This document shows positions 26,146-33,660 of a DNA stretch of 35,288 nt, one piece after another. The notes beneath the pieces are model-generated. The model was not told the origin of the DNA. It was given only the letters and a program-made list of their open reading frames with translations, and ran no database searches. The DNA is taken from assembly GCF_016908115.1 (NCBI RefSeq), contig NZ_JAFBDH010000012.1:1-35288 (forward strand), given 5' to 3'. The position numbers were made by a program, and so were the translations under genes. The stretch's first letter is position 1; every line of letters begins with the position of its first letter. The DNA is from Peptoniphilus gorbachii. GTDB taxonomy: Bacteria > Bacillota > Clostridia > Tissierellales > Peptoniphilaceae.

Positions 26146-26984
26146 ATTCCTCCACTGGCGCCACCGCCACCAGAAGAACCTCCGCCGCCGAAGCCGCCAA
26201 AGCCTCCGCCACCGAAGCCACCAGAGCTTCCAAAACCTCCAGAGCCGCCAAAGCCACCGTATCCACCGCCGAAGCTTCCTGGTCCCCAGAAAATTACAGG
26301 TCTTCGTCTTCTTCTGCCGCCAGATCCTCTTCCGCCACCATCATTTTTATTTCTAAAAATAAGTGAAATTATAAAAAGAATTAAAATTATTCTCAATATA
26401 GGAAAAATTGATATAAATAGATTACCTTCACCTTCATCAGATGAATAATCAATTTCTTCTTGTGGCTCTCTTGCCACAATATCCACATCATATTCCCCTT
26501 CATATAATTTTATTAACTGAGCATAACCTTCAAGGACTGCTTTTTCAAAAGGTCTGTCATTTTCATTTTCTGATACGACTTTTCCCATTGCCCTTATAAT
26601 TCTTGAGGCATAGGCATCGGGTATAAAACCTTCAGAGCCATAACCAGTCTCGATTCTTACATATCTATTGTTTTCATCTAAAAGTGCCACAAGCATGAGA
26701 ACACCATTGTCCTTATCCTTGTCGCCAATTTTTATGTCATTAAAAATCTTTGTGCCATACTCTTCTAGTGAATAGCCTTCCAAATCCTTGACTATAACAA
26801 CGGCAATTTCTCCACCAGTTTTCTTTTTTAAATCATAAGTGGTCTTGTTGAGATAATCAATTGACTCCTGGCTTAAAGTATTTGTTTCGTCATAGACATT
26901 GTAAGACATTTCACTTTTGTCAAAGGCATAAACATTAAAGACTAGGGTGAATACAAATAAAATTGTAGCTAACAATTTTTTCAT
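26142..26984 (-). CDS. TPM-domain (YgcG-like) secreted/membrane protein with Gly-rich tail
   Basis: A 280-aa protein with a signal peptide (about 1-20) and a TPM domain (about 25-150; VVIVKDLEGYSLEEYG, LMLVALLDENNRYVRIETGYG). A membrane helix (about 190-208) precedes an RRRRR patch and an 80-residue Gly/Ser/Phe tail (GGFGG repeats). TPM proteins with such tails are typical of Firmicutes and usually lie beside lemA, as here. Roles are uncertain; links to photosystem repair (plants) and membrane stress are known for relatives. ATG 26982-26984 is chosen because AGGTGAT lies just upstream, overlapping the lemA stop; an in-frame GTG at 26993 has no site. Confidence 0.88.
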   Translation of the reverse strand: MKKLLATILFVFTLVFNVYAFDKSEMSYNVYDETNTLSQESIDYLNKTTYDLKKKTGGEIAVVIVKDLEGYSLEEYGTKIFNDIKIGDKDKDNGVLMLVALLDENNRYVRIETGYGSEGFIPDAYASRIIRAMGKVVSENENDRPFEKAVLEGYAQLIKLYEGEYDVDIVAREPQEEIDYSSDEGEGNLFISIFPILRIILILFIISLIFRNKNDGGGRGSGGRRRRRPVIFWGPGSFGGGYGGFGGSGGFGSSGGFGGGGFGGFGGGGSSGGGGASGGI

Positions 26985-26993
26985 TTTAATCAC

Positions 26994-27566
26994 CTAAAAC
27001 TTAACTTCTGGTACTTGATTGTCCTTTTCTGAAACTTCAAAATAATCTCTTGGTCCAAATCCTAAAATTTTTGCAATAAGATTTGTTGGAAATCTTCTAA
27101 CTTTTTGATTGTAAAGTTTAACTGTATCGTTATATCTCATTCTTTCAGTTGCAATTCTATTTTCTGTGCCTTCAAGTTGTGCTTGTAGGTCTAAGAAATT
27201 TTGATTTGCCTTTAATTCTGGATAATTTTCAACAACTACATTAAGTCTGCCAATTGCTTCTGTCAAATTATCATTGGCTTCAGCTAGTTCCTTAGGTGTC
27301 TTTGCTTCAGAAATACCAGCACGAGCCTTAGTAATTTCAGTGAAAGTATCCTTTTCGTGAGAAGCATAACCCTTTACTGTTTCTACAATATTAGGAATTA
27401 AATCTGCACGTCTTTTAACTTGGTTTTGGACTTGTGCCCAAGCACCATTAACATCTTCATCTAGCTTAACTAGATTGTTCCATTGTCCGCCGAAGAAAAT
27501 TGCAAGCACAACTACTATAGCAATTATTGCAATAATCCCAACAGCACCTTTGTTTTTATTCTTCAT
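26994..27566 (-). CDS. lemA: LemA family membrane protein
   Basis: A 190-aa protein: an N-terminal membrane anchor (about 8-26) is followed by a helical LemA domain (WNNLVKLDEDVNGAWAQVQN, RRADLIPNIVETVKGYASHE, YNDTVKLYNQKVRRFPTNLI). The molecular function of LemA is not established. It forms a unit with the TPM protein downstream, and its start lies 11 nt inside the end of thiI. An AGGAGG site precedes it. Confidence 0.94.
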   Translation of the reverse strand: MKNKNKGAVGIIAIIAIVVVLAIFFGGQWNNLVKLDEDVNGAWAQVQNQVKRRADLIPNIVETVKGYASHEKDTFTEITKARAGISEAKTPKELAEANDNLTEAIGRLNVVVENYPELKANQNFLDLQAQLEGTENRIATERMRYNDTVKLYNQKVRRFPTNLIAKILGFGPRDYFEVSEKDNQVPEVKF

Positions 27567-28737
27567 AGTCTCCTCCTATTTTTGTGATTTCCATTTTACT
27601 TAAAGCTTCATCAACAAGCTTGTCACAGTCAAGTGGCTCTTCAGACTTTTCTATTCCTTCAACATTTGGTGTCAAAAGTGGATGTTTTGGCAAGAACACT
27701 GTGCAGCAATCTTCGAAAGGAAGAATTGATGTCTCATAAGTATCAATGTCCTTGGCTATATCAATAATATTTACCTTATCCATGCCAATAAGTGGTCTAA
27801 AGACCAATTTATCTGTAATATCATTAGTAACCTTCAAACCGTCAATAGTTTGTGAAGCAACTTGACCAAGGTTTTCGCCAGTGATAATGCAGTCGTATCC
27901 ATTTTCTCTTGCAATTTTATCTGCAATTCTCATCATAAATCTACGAGAAATAATAGTCATCTCATCTTCAGGACAATTTATATTTATTTCCTTTTGAATA
28001 TCCAAAATATTTACAGAATAAAAAGTGAGTTCGCCAGAAAAACTTGAAATATCCTCTGCAAGTTTTTTGACCTTTTCTTCTCCTCTTTCAGATGTAAAAG
28101 GATAGGAATGGAAATGCAAGCAGTCTACAAGGACGCCTCTTTTTGCCATTAAAAATCCTGCTACTGGAGAATCAATACCTCCTGAAAGAAGAAGTAGTCC
28201 CCTGCCATTTGTTCCAGATGGAAGTCCACCGTGAGCTTTAATCTTATCTACATAAATATAGGTATCCTTTTTCAAATCACAATAAACAAAAAAGTCAGGA
28301 TTATGGACATCAACTTTTATGTCAAAGTTTTTTAAAATTACGCCGCCAATTTTTGCAGAAATTTCCATAGAATTAAGTGGAAAAGATTTGTCGCCCCTAT
28401 TGGTTTTTACCTTAAAAGTTTTATAAGATGGATTTTTCTTTAAAGTTTCATCTACAATTTTTATTACAGCTTCTTCAATTTTTTCCTTATCAGTTTCCAC
28501 AACATAGCATGGCGCAATGTAGACAATGCCAAAGACGTGTTTTAGCCTATTTATCATCTTTTCTTCATTATCTGTAACAAGTTCAACATAGACCTTGCCC
28601 ATATTTTGATAAATTTTGCCATGGTCAAGATTTCTCAAATTTCTCTTTATAGTGGAAATAAGTTTATTAACAAATTTATATCTATTTTTACCCTTTAGGA
28701 CAAGCTCTCCAAGTGAGAGTGCCATAACTTTTTTCAT
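27556..28737 (-). CDS. thiI: tRNA 4-thiouridine synthase ThiI
   Basis: ThiI makes 4-thiouridine at position 8 of tRNA and can supply sulfur for thiamine. The 393-aa protein has a ferredoxin-like and THUMP domain (about 60-165) and a PP-loop ATPase with SGGIDSPVAG (about 186-195). It lacks the C-terminal rhodanese domain of the E. coli enzyme, as in most Firmicutes, where a dedicated cysteine desulfurase gives the sulfur. That enzyme is encoded directly upstream. A CCTVFLP motif near the C-terminus is retained. ATG 28737 starts 8 nt after the desulfurase gene. Confidence 0.95.
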   Translation of the reverse strand: MKKVMALSLGELVLKGKNRYKFVNKLISTIKRNLRNLDHGKIYQNMGKVYVELVTDNEEKMINRLKHVFGIVYIAPCYVVETDKEKIEEAVIKIVDETLKKNPSYKTFKVKTNRGDKSFPLNSMEISAKIGGVILKNFDIKVDVHNPDFFVYCDLKKDTYIYVDKIKAHGGLPSGTNGRGLLLLSGGIDSPVAGFLMAKRGVLVDCLHFHSYPFTSERGEEKVKKLAEDISSFSGELTFYSVNILDIQKEININCPEDEMTIISRRFMMRIADKIARENGYDCIITGENLGQVASQTIDGLKVTNDITDKLVFRPLIGMDKVNIIDIAKDIDTYETSILPFEDCCTVFLPKHPLLTPNVEGIEKSEEPLDCDKLVDEALSKMEITKIGGDYEE

Positions 28738-28745
28738 TCTATCAC

Positions 28746-29891
28746 CTATCTCATTATCTTTCTTATTTCATTTACATACTTTAAAAGCTTTTCAACAAAA
28801 ATATCTATGTCCTCTTTTGTGGTATCCTTTGAAATACAAATTCTTATTGTGCCTTCAGAGTATTTATCTGATAGACCAATTGCCTTTAAAGTCGTAGACT
28901 TGTGCGTGCCATTAGATGTGCAGGCAGATGCAGTGGAAATATAAATTTCATCCCCTTCTAAATAATGAAGAAGAACTTCTGCCCTAATGTCTAAAATTGA
29001 AAGGGACACAATAAAATCTGTAGAATTTTCTGGAGTATTTATTTTGTAGTCCTCTAAATTTTCTTCTAATTTTTTTAAAAGATAGGCCTTAATTTCTTTT
29101 GCATGGCTAAGTCTTTTTTCTAGATCTCTTTTTGTAAGTTCACAAGCCTTACCAAAACCAAGTATACCAGGAACATTTTCTGTACCAGATCTTAGACCCT
29201 TTTCTTGACCTCCACCAATTACAAGACTTTCTATGTTTAAGTCACGTCTTTTATAGAGGGCACCCATGCCCTTTGGTCCATAAATTTTGTGGGAAGAAAA
29301 AGAAAGAGTATCGCAGCCTAAATCTTTTACATTTACAGGAATTTTTCCAACAGCTTGAACTCCGTCAACATGACAGAGAATATTTTTGTTTTTTGCCTTG
29401 GCAATTTCAAAAAGCTCTTTAACCTTATTTACAGTGCCAAGCTCATTGTGAACATAAATTAGAGAAATTAAAATAGTATCATCATTTACTTCCTCTTTAA
29501 ACTTTTCTATATCAACAGCACCAGTTTCGTCTACGTCTAAATAACAAACATCGTAGCCAAGTTCTTTGTAGTGCTTAAATTGATCATCAATAGATGCGTG
29601 TTCAATGGCAGATGTAATAATTTTCTTGCCCTTTCTCTTGTTTTTTAAAATAGCACCGTGAACTGCAATGTTGTTGCTTTCAGTTCCACCAGATGTAAAA
29701 TAAATTTCATCAGCCTGAGCACCAATAAGACTAGCAACATTTTTTCTTGCAGCTTCAATTTCCTTTTCAACCTTTAAGCCAAAGCTGTGAAGAGATGAAG
29801 GGTTGGCAAAATCATCTGTTAGTGCCTTCATCATGGCATGAACAACTTCCGGATCAGGTTTTGTAGTCGCACAATTATCTAAATAAATCAT
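28746..29891 (-). CDS. cysteine desulfurase (NifS/IscS family) for ThiI
   Basis: A 381-aa PLP enzyme that releases sulfur from cysteine as a persulfide. It has the N-terminal IYLDNCATTKP, the PLP-lysine segment SFSSHKIYGPKGMGALY and the active Cys in ISTASACTSNGTHK. In Firmicutes the pair with thiI (B. subtilis NifZ-ThiI) serves tRNA thiolation. The start is ATG 29889-29891 with AGAAGGA upstream and the usual MIYLDN start; an upstream ATG at 29909 adds six unconserved residues. The short gap to the divergent plus-strand gene contains a TATAAT-like box near 29930 without a clear -35. Confidence 0.94.
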   Translation of the reverse strand: MIYLDNCATTKPDPEVVHAMMKALTDDFANPSSLHSFGLKVEKEIEAARKNVASLIGAQADEIYFTSGGTESNNIAVHGAILKNKRKGKKIITSAIEHASIDDQFKHYKELGYDVCYLDVDETGAVDIEKFKEEVNDDTILISLIYVHNELGTVNKVKELFEIAKAKNKNILCHVDGVQAVGKIPVNVKDLGCDTLSFSSHKIYGPKGMGALYKRRDLNIESLVIGGGQEKGLRSGTENVPGILGFGKACELTKRDLEKRLSHAKEIKAYLLKKLEENLEDYKINTPENSTDFIVSLSILDIRAEVLLHYLEGDEIYISTASACTSNGTHKSTTLKAIGLSDKYSEGTIRICISKDTTKEDIDIFVEKLLKYVNEIRKIMR

Positions 29892-30008
29892 AAATCTTCC
29901 TTCTATCATAAATTCTTTCTAATACATTATACTATAACACGATTTTCCCTTCTATTCTAATTTTCAATGAGATTATAGATAAAATTTTTATTTTCTAAAA
30001 TTTTTTAA

Positions 30009-30017
30009 TGGTATACT
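30009..30017 (+). promoter_or_regulatory. extended -10 promoter of the RNase H-fold gene
   Basis: TGGTATACT (TATACT 30012-30017) lies 16 nt before the ATG. No good -35 is visible upstream in the AT-rich sequence. Confidence 0.5.
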
Positions 30018-30032
30018 TGAAGTGGTGATAAG

Positions 30033-31127
30033 ATGAAAAAATTTGAAAGAAAAATAAAAAGACCTTATGAAAATTATTTAAAAATAGAAACATCCGGACT
30101 TTCAAAAGATAGAGATTCAATTATTGCAATAAGCCTTGCAGAAAAAAATAGAGATGTCCTAAAAACTTTTTACCTAGAAAATTTAAAAGAGGAAGAAAAA
30201 TTGTTAGAAGAAGTTTTACCTTTAGTTTACGGAAAAAAATTTGTAACTTACTCTGGCAAGTCCTTTGACCTTCCCTTTATAAGAGAAAAAGTAAAATTTT
30301 ATTTTAATAGAGATTTTGATCTTCATCTTATAGATTTGCAAGAAGTTACAAAAAAATATAACTTCATATTTAATTTAGAATCCCACTCAAATAAGGCACT
30401 ATTAGAAAATTTTATTGGGAAAGATTATTTAAAAGACCAAAAAGAATACCAGGGCATAAAAATAAAAACCCTCTTTAAAAAATACCTAGAGGGCGATGAG
30501 TCTGCACTAGAAAAAATTTTAGCTTATAATTTTATGAGCCTTGAAAATCTAATAATACTTGATCGAAAAATAAAAAAAGAACTAGAAAAAAATCTCATCC
30601 TAAAAATTTTAGACTTCATATTTTTTATAAGAGACATAAAACTTTTGGATAACAAGCTAGAAATATCTGGAATCACAAATTACAGATCCGACTATTTCTC
30701 CAACAATGAATTATACACAATTGAGATAAGTGGACTTGAGGAAGAAGAAAAATTTGGCAAAGAAGAAAAAAATAAGGGAGAAGAAAAAATTTGCGAATCA
30801 GAAAATCTTTACCAATCTCTAAAAAATTACGAATCTTCGAAAAATTACCAATCAGAAAATAATTCTGAATCAGCAAAAAATTATGAATCAGTAAAAAATA
30901 AAGAAGAAGATAAAAAATTTTCTTTAAAAATAAATACAGAGGATGGGCTTTATGACCAGAAAAACTCTTGCTACTATGTAAGGAAAAAAGACTTGGGCTT
31001 GCATCTTACAAACCCAAGTAAAATAAAAAGCCCAGCTCAAATCCAAATCCTCTACTACAAAAACCACCTCTACAAAAACCAAGTGGAACTAATGAGAAAA
31101 ATAATAAAAAAAGAATTAGAACAATAA
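30033..31127 (+). CDS. YprB-like RNase H-fold protein with altered catalytic residues
   Basis: A 364-aa protein related to the RNase_H_2/YprB exonuclease-like family (DEDD fold). The first motif, normally LDIETTGLS, reads LKIETSGLS: the first Asp is Lys17, with Glu19 kept. Exo II is kept (YSGKSFDLPF, Asp79). The last motif, normally HNxxDLxxL, reads YNFMSLENL, with Ser169 at the usual Asp. Two of the metal-binding acids are therefore missing. Residues about 232-297 form a Glu/Lys/Asn-rich low-complexity insert with repeated KNYES units, unlike the family. A C-terminal domain (about 298-364) is unique to the eye. It may bind nucleic acid without cutting it. It has its own promoter and is divergent to the desulfurase. 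Confidence 0.72.
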   Translation: MKKFERKIKRPYENYLKIETSGLSKDRDSIIAISLAEKNRDVLKTFYLENLKEEEKLLEEVLPLVYGKKFVTYSGKSFDLPFIREKVKFYFNRDFDLHLIDLQEVTKKYNFIFNLESHSNKALLENFIGKDYLKDQKEYQGIKIKTLFKKYLEGDESALEKILAYNFMSLENLIILDRKIKKELEKNLILKILDFIFFIRDIKLLDNKLEISGITNYRSDYFSNNELYTIEISGLEEEEKFGKEEKNKGEEKICESENLYQSLKNYESSKNYQSENNSESAKNYESVKNKEEDKKFSLKINTEDGLYDQKNSCYYVRKKDLGLHLTNPSKIKSPAQIQILYYKNHLYKNQVELMRKIIKKELEQ

Positions 31128-31160
31128 AAAAATATCACCTGTATCGGCTTTACAGGTGGT
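31122..31160 (-). terminator. hairpin with T-run, terminator-like
   Basis: An 8-bp stem (cacctgta 31136-31143 with tacaggtg 31151-31158) has a 7-nt loop. On the minus strand, seven T follow after four bases. It would end transcription of the AlbA_2 gene and its downstream region. The loop matches that of the hairpin at 31187-31212. Confidence 0.55.
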
Positions 31161-31186
31161 AAAATAAAAAGTAGTTAAAATGTGTG

Positions 31187-31270
31187 AACCACCTATATCG
31201 GCTTAGGTGGTTTATATAAATAACACTAAGGCGACCGCTTCTTGTACCCTATGGGTATTAACGGCGTCCT
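31187..31270 (-). mobile_element. IS200/IS605-like right-end remnant with hairpin, no transposase
   Basis: The minus strand reads GGACGCCGTTAATACCC, then GGGTACAAGAAGC and GGTCGCC. Then comes a perfect 9-bp hairpin (31204-31212/31187-31195) ending in GGTTCAC. From memory, this order (structured GAAGC segment, hairpin, TTCAC) resembles the right ends and tnpB-associated RNA 3' ends of IS200/IS605 elements. No tnpA or tnpB remains next to it; the AlbA_2 gene ends at 31328. A non-autonomous derivative, a decayed element or an unrelated RNA are all possible. The twin hairpin at 31136 shares its loop TCGGCTT. Confidence 0.35.
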
Positions 31271-31327
31271 CATTCATATATAGTACCATTTTTTATAAAA
31301 TAATCAAATAAACTTTATAGTCTGATC

Positions 31328-32578
31328 TTATTTCAAAGAATACTTTGTTCCTCTTCCCTTTCCACTTTTTATGACATAACCCTTATCCATCAAATCATTT
31401 AACAAATTTAAAACTTTATTCTTTCCAAAACCAGTGTCATTTGCAATCACAGAACTAGCAAGAGATTTATACTCCAATGCCTTATAAACCCTTGTCTCAT
31501 CTTGGCTTAAATTTTCCACACCTAAAATAAGAGGCAATCTAACCTCAATAGAATTATCAAAGATTTTAAAAGTAGGATTTTTCGCAGAATCTTTATAAGC
31601 TTCTTTGATTCTCTTGATTCCAGTTCCAAAACTTTCAATAATGTTCAATCTGAAAAATATATTGCCAATAATAGGATTTCTCATAACAGAAATTTGTCCA
31701 TTGAGATACTCCTCCTCGCTTATACCAGTTGGCAAACCACCAGGAGAAACAATAGTTATAAATTCTTTTTCCATAGAAACTTGAATATAAGAATTTGCCA
31801 TCCAATCCCTATGAACTAAGGCGTTGGCGATAGCTTCTCTAAAAGCTTTCTCAGGAATTAAGTCAACTTTTTCACGATAAGAACCTTTAATATTTTCAAA
31901 TTGATAATATTCTCTATACTTATCAATGCTTATGTCAAAAGCTTCAAGGATCGAAATATTCTTCAGTTGCAAGCGACTCAAAATAGTATTTTGACTTTCC
32001 CCAAACCTCACAATGTCAATCAAGTTATCTTCATTGTTATCTGCAAATAAAGAACCTGCATTAGTTAAAAAATTATTTTTATCAACTAATTCCAAAGTCT
32101 TTAAAATATCACTGTTTATTTTTTCAATACCTACAATTTCTTTAAATTTCTTTTCAAGATAAACAAAGCTGTTGTTTTCTTTTTTAGAAGACAGAGAATC
32201 ATAAGATTTATTTTGACCTTCCATAATTAATCTTTTGAGTTCCAAACTATCAATTTCAACAGTTGAAGAATCATTTCTCTTGTAAGATTTTGACTTATAA
32301 AAATAAGGCTTTTCGATACCAGGACTGATTGTAAGTTTAATAATCTTTTTCTTGCAATCTACTTCTATCTCAAAATCTATTTGAGGTGTAATAGAATCAT
32401 TTATCTTATTCTCAATAGCAATGGCATCAGATTTTAAATTAGTTAAACCCACAGACTTGCCATTATCATCGACGCCGAATAAAACTTCGCCACCATCGTA
32501 ATTGGCAAAGGCAACAACTGTCTTTAAAAAAGAATCCGAAATTTTTTCCTTAAACTCTAAATTGCGTGTTTCTCTCAT
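31328..32578 (-). CDS. AlbA_2-domain ATP-binding regulator (RecG-like C-terminal group)
   Basis: A 416-aa protein. An N-terminal AlbA_2/Schlafen-like domain (about 1-120; NLEFKEKISDSFLKTVVAFA, GGEVLFGVDDNGKSVGL) is followed by a HATPase_c_4-like segment (FREAIANALVHRDW, IVSPGGLPTGISEEEY, about 235-330). A winged-helix tail (about 345-416; VIANDTGFGKNKVLNLLNDL) follows. Such proteins are common accessory regulators, often called ATP-dependent helicase-like although they lack helicase motifs. The start is ATG 32576-32578 behind GGAGGAG. An upstream in-frame start at 32650 would translate its own promoter and operator. The 17-bp inverted repeat at the promoter suggests autoregulation. Confidence 0.88.
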   Translation of the reverse strand: MRETRNLEFKEKISDSFLKTVVAFANYDGGEVLFGVDDNGKSVGLTNLKSDAIAIENKINDSITPQIDFEIEVDCKKKIIKLTISPGIEKPYFYKSKSYKRNDSSTVEIDSLELKRLIMEGQNKSYDSLSSKKENNSFVYLEKKFKEIVGIEKINSDILKTLELVDKNNFLTNAGSLFADNNEDNLIDIVRFGESQNTILSRLQLKNISILEAFDISIDKYREYYQFENIKGSYREKVDLIPEKAFREAIANALVHRDWMANSYIQVSMEKEFITIVSPGGLPTGISEEEYLNGQISVMRNPIIGNIFFRLNIIESFGTGIKRIKEAYKDSAKNPTFKIFDNSIEVRLPLILGVENLSQDETRVYKALEYKSLASSVIANDTGFGKNKVLNLLNDLMDKGYVIKSGKGRGTKYSLK

Positions 32579-32594
32579 AACTCCTCCTGAATTA

Positions 32595-32647
32595 ATTATA
32601 TCAAAAGCAAACGCAAAAACAAACGTAAAATTTTGCGTTTGCTTTTG
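32595..32647 (-). promoter_or_regulatory. promoter with a perfect 17-bp inverted-repeat operator
   Basis: caaaagcaaacgcaaaa (32602-32618) and its exact reverse complement (32631-32647) are separated by 12 bp that hold a further acaaacgtaaaa. On the minus strand the repeat abuts an extended -10 TGATATAAT (32603-32595), so a bound protein would block RNA polymerase. Another AAACGTAAA half-site lies near 32669. The likely binder is the AlbA_2 protein itself. Confidence 0.8.
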
Positions 32648-32741
32648 CATTTGAAATAAAACGTAAATTATATTTATTAAATTTAGAGCTTATATTTTCT
32701 TTTTTAAATTATTTTTTAGTAGAATCTACATATTAATAAAA

Positions 32742-33585
32742 TTAGTAATTTTTAAGATCATCAAAATTCCATTCTTTTCTTTTATCAAAAGACATCATAG
32801 CTAAACTTATGCATGAAACAACATTAATAAAGCTTGAATTTAGTTCTTTATTTTCGGTTGGAAACAAAACTACAGAAAAAAACATTAAAATTAACATTAA
32901 TAATTGTGCCCTTAATCTTATATTCTTAAGATATTTTTTACTATATTTTCACCAGTTTTTTCATTTATTTCATCATTTTCATTATTATAACCATCATTTA
33001 AAGATTTTATATATACTTCAGTAATTATACAAGTAATACAATCTGATATGAATTTAGGAACTAATATCAAAAAAAACAGATACCGTATAATTGTAACATT
33101 CAAAAATATTATGAGTTAACATAAATGCCCATGAGAAAAATATTACAAGTAAATTTATAGCTGTTGATATTACTCCAAATACAAATAATTTATCATTTTT
33201 CATTGGATTATAGTTTATTTGAACAAAATTTGCAAATAATATAACAATAAATAAAACTTTTAAAAACCTATCCAAAATCTTATCATTTCCTGCTCCAAAA
33301 GTTGTTGCTGTCAATAATAAAAATAATATTATAATATATAAAAATAAAACTAAACAAATTACTCTCTCAAAACTTCCACTAAAAATTCCGACTCTATTTT
33401 TCCCTAAACCAGAAAGAGTTATAATAAATAAATAAATAAATTGATAAAAACAATGGGATCAATGTTGTTAAACCTTGTTTTAAACAACCCTTTTCTTTAT
33501 GTTTTTCAAAATATTTTGAAAAGAATTCTCTAAATATTTCTATATCTTCTTTTGTTTTAATCATAAGTTCAAATTTTTCACACAT
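32742..33585 (-). pseudogene. multi-helix membrane protein gene, frame broken at short repeats
   Basis: A real gene start is seen: ATG 33585 behind AAGGAGGAAA, encoding MCEKFELMIKTKEDIEIFRE and a first helix. The frame then stops at 33394. A second open frame continues without stops from a TTTA repeat (33425-33440) to 33054, with helices and the motif GLGKNRVGIFSGSFERVICL. A third runs from a T8 tract (33069-33076) to 32918 (VPKFISDCITC..., acidic tail). A fourth runs from an A6 tract (32934-32939) to 32742 (LMLILMFFSVVLF..., KEWNFDDLKNY). Removing one TTTA unit joins the first two frames. Together they would encode about 280 aa with five or six helices. The family is unknown. It may be a decayed gene, a phase-variable one, or contain sequencing errors. 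Confidence 0.55.
33425..33440. repeat. four tandem TAAA tetranucleotides at the frame break
   Basis: TAAA is repeated four times (TTTA on the coding strand) within the membrane-protein gene starting at 33585. A 4-bp unit shifts the frame on each gain or loss. Three copies would join the upstream start to the next open frame. Confidence 0.85.
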
Positions 33586-33614
33586 GAGTTTCCTCCTTTT
33601 AAAAATAAAATATG

Positions 33615-33648
33615 TAAAAAAAAAAAGACCGATTGCTCGGTCTTTTCT
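33615..33648 (-). terminator. strong bidirectional-looking terminator after the surface protein gene
   Basis: An 8-bp stem (aagaccga 33625-33632 with tcggtctt 33637-33644) is flanked by A-run and T-rich sequence. On the minus strand more than ten T follow. It leaves only about 30 nt before the next gene start (33585), where I see no good promoter. Confidence 0.9.
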
Positions 33649-33660
33649 TTATTTTACAAC

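Noticed and set aside
26150-26300. Gly-codon-rich tract considered as a phase-variable repeat
   Set aside because: The repeats are imperfect and in multiples of three, so slippage would not shift the frame; Gly-rich tails are normal in this family.
31136-31212. Two similar hairpins considered as a CRISPR remnant
   Set aside because: There are only two unlike copies, with no regular spacers and no cas genes; the similarity is limited to loop and stem base.
32579-32650. 24-residue N-terminal extension of the AlbA_2 protein
   Set aside because: It would translate the inverted repeat and -10 box; the ATG at 32578 has a strong ribosome site.
32809-33024. 71-aa plus-strand open frame
   Set aside because: It is antisense to the broken membrane-protein gene, rich in His/Phe from AT-rich codons and without a ribosome site.
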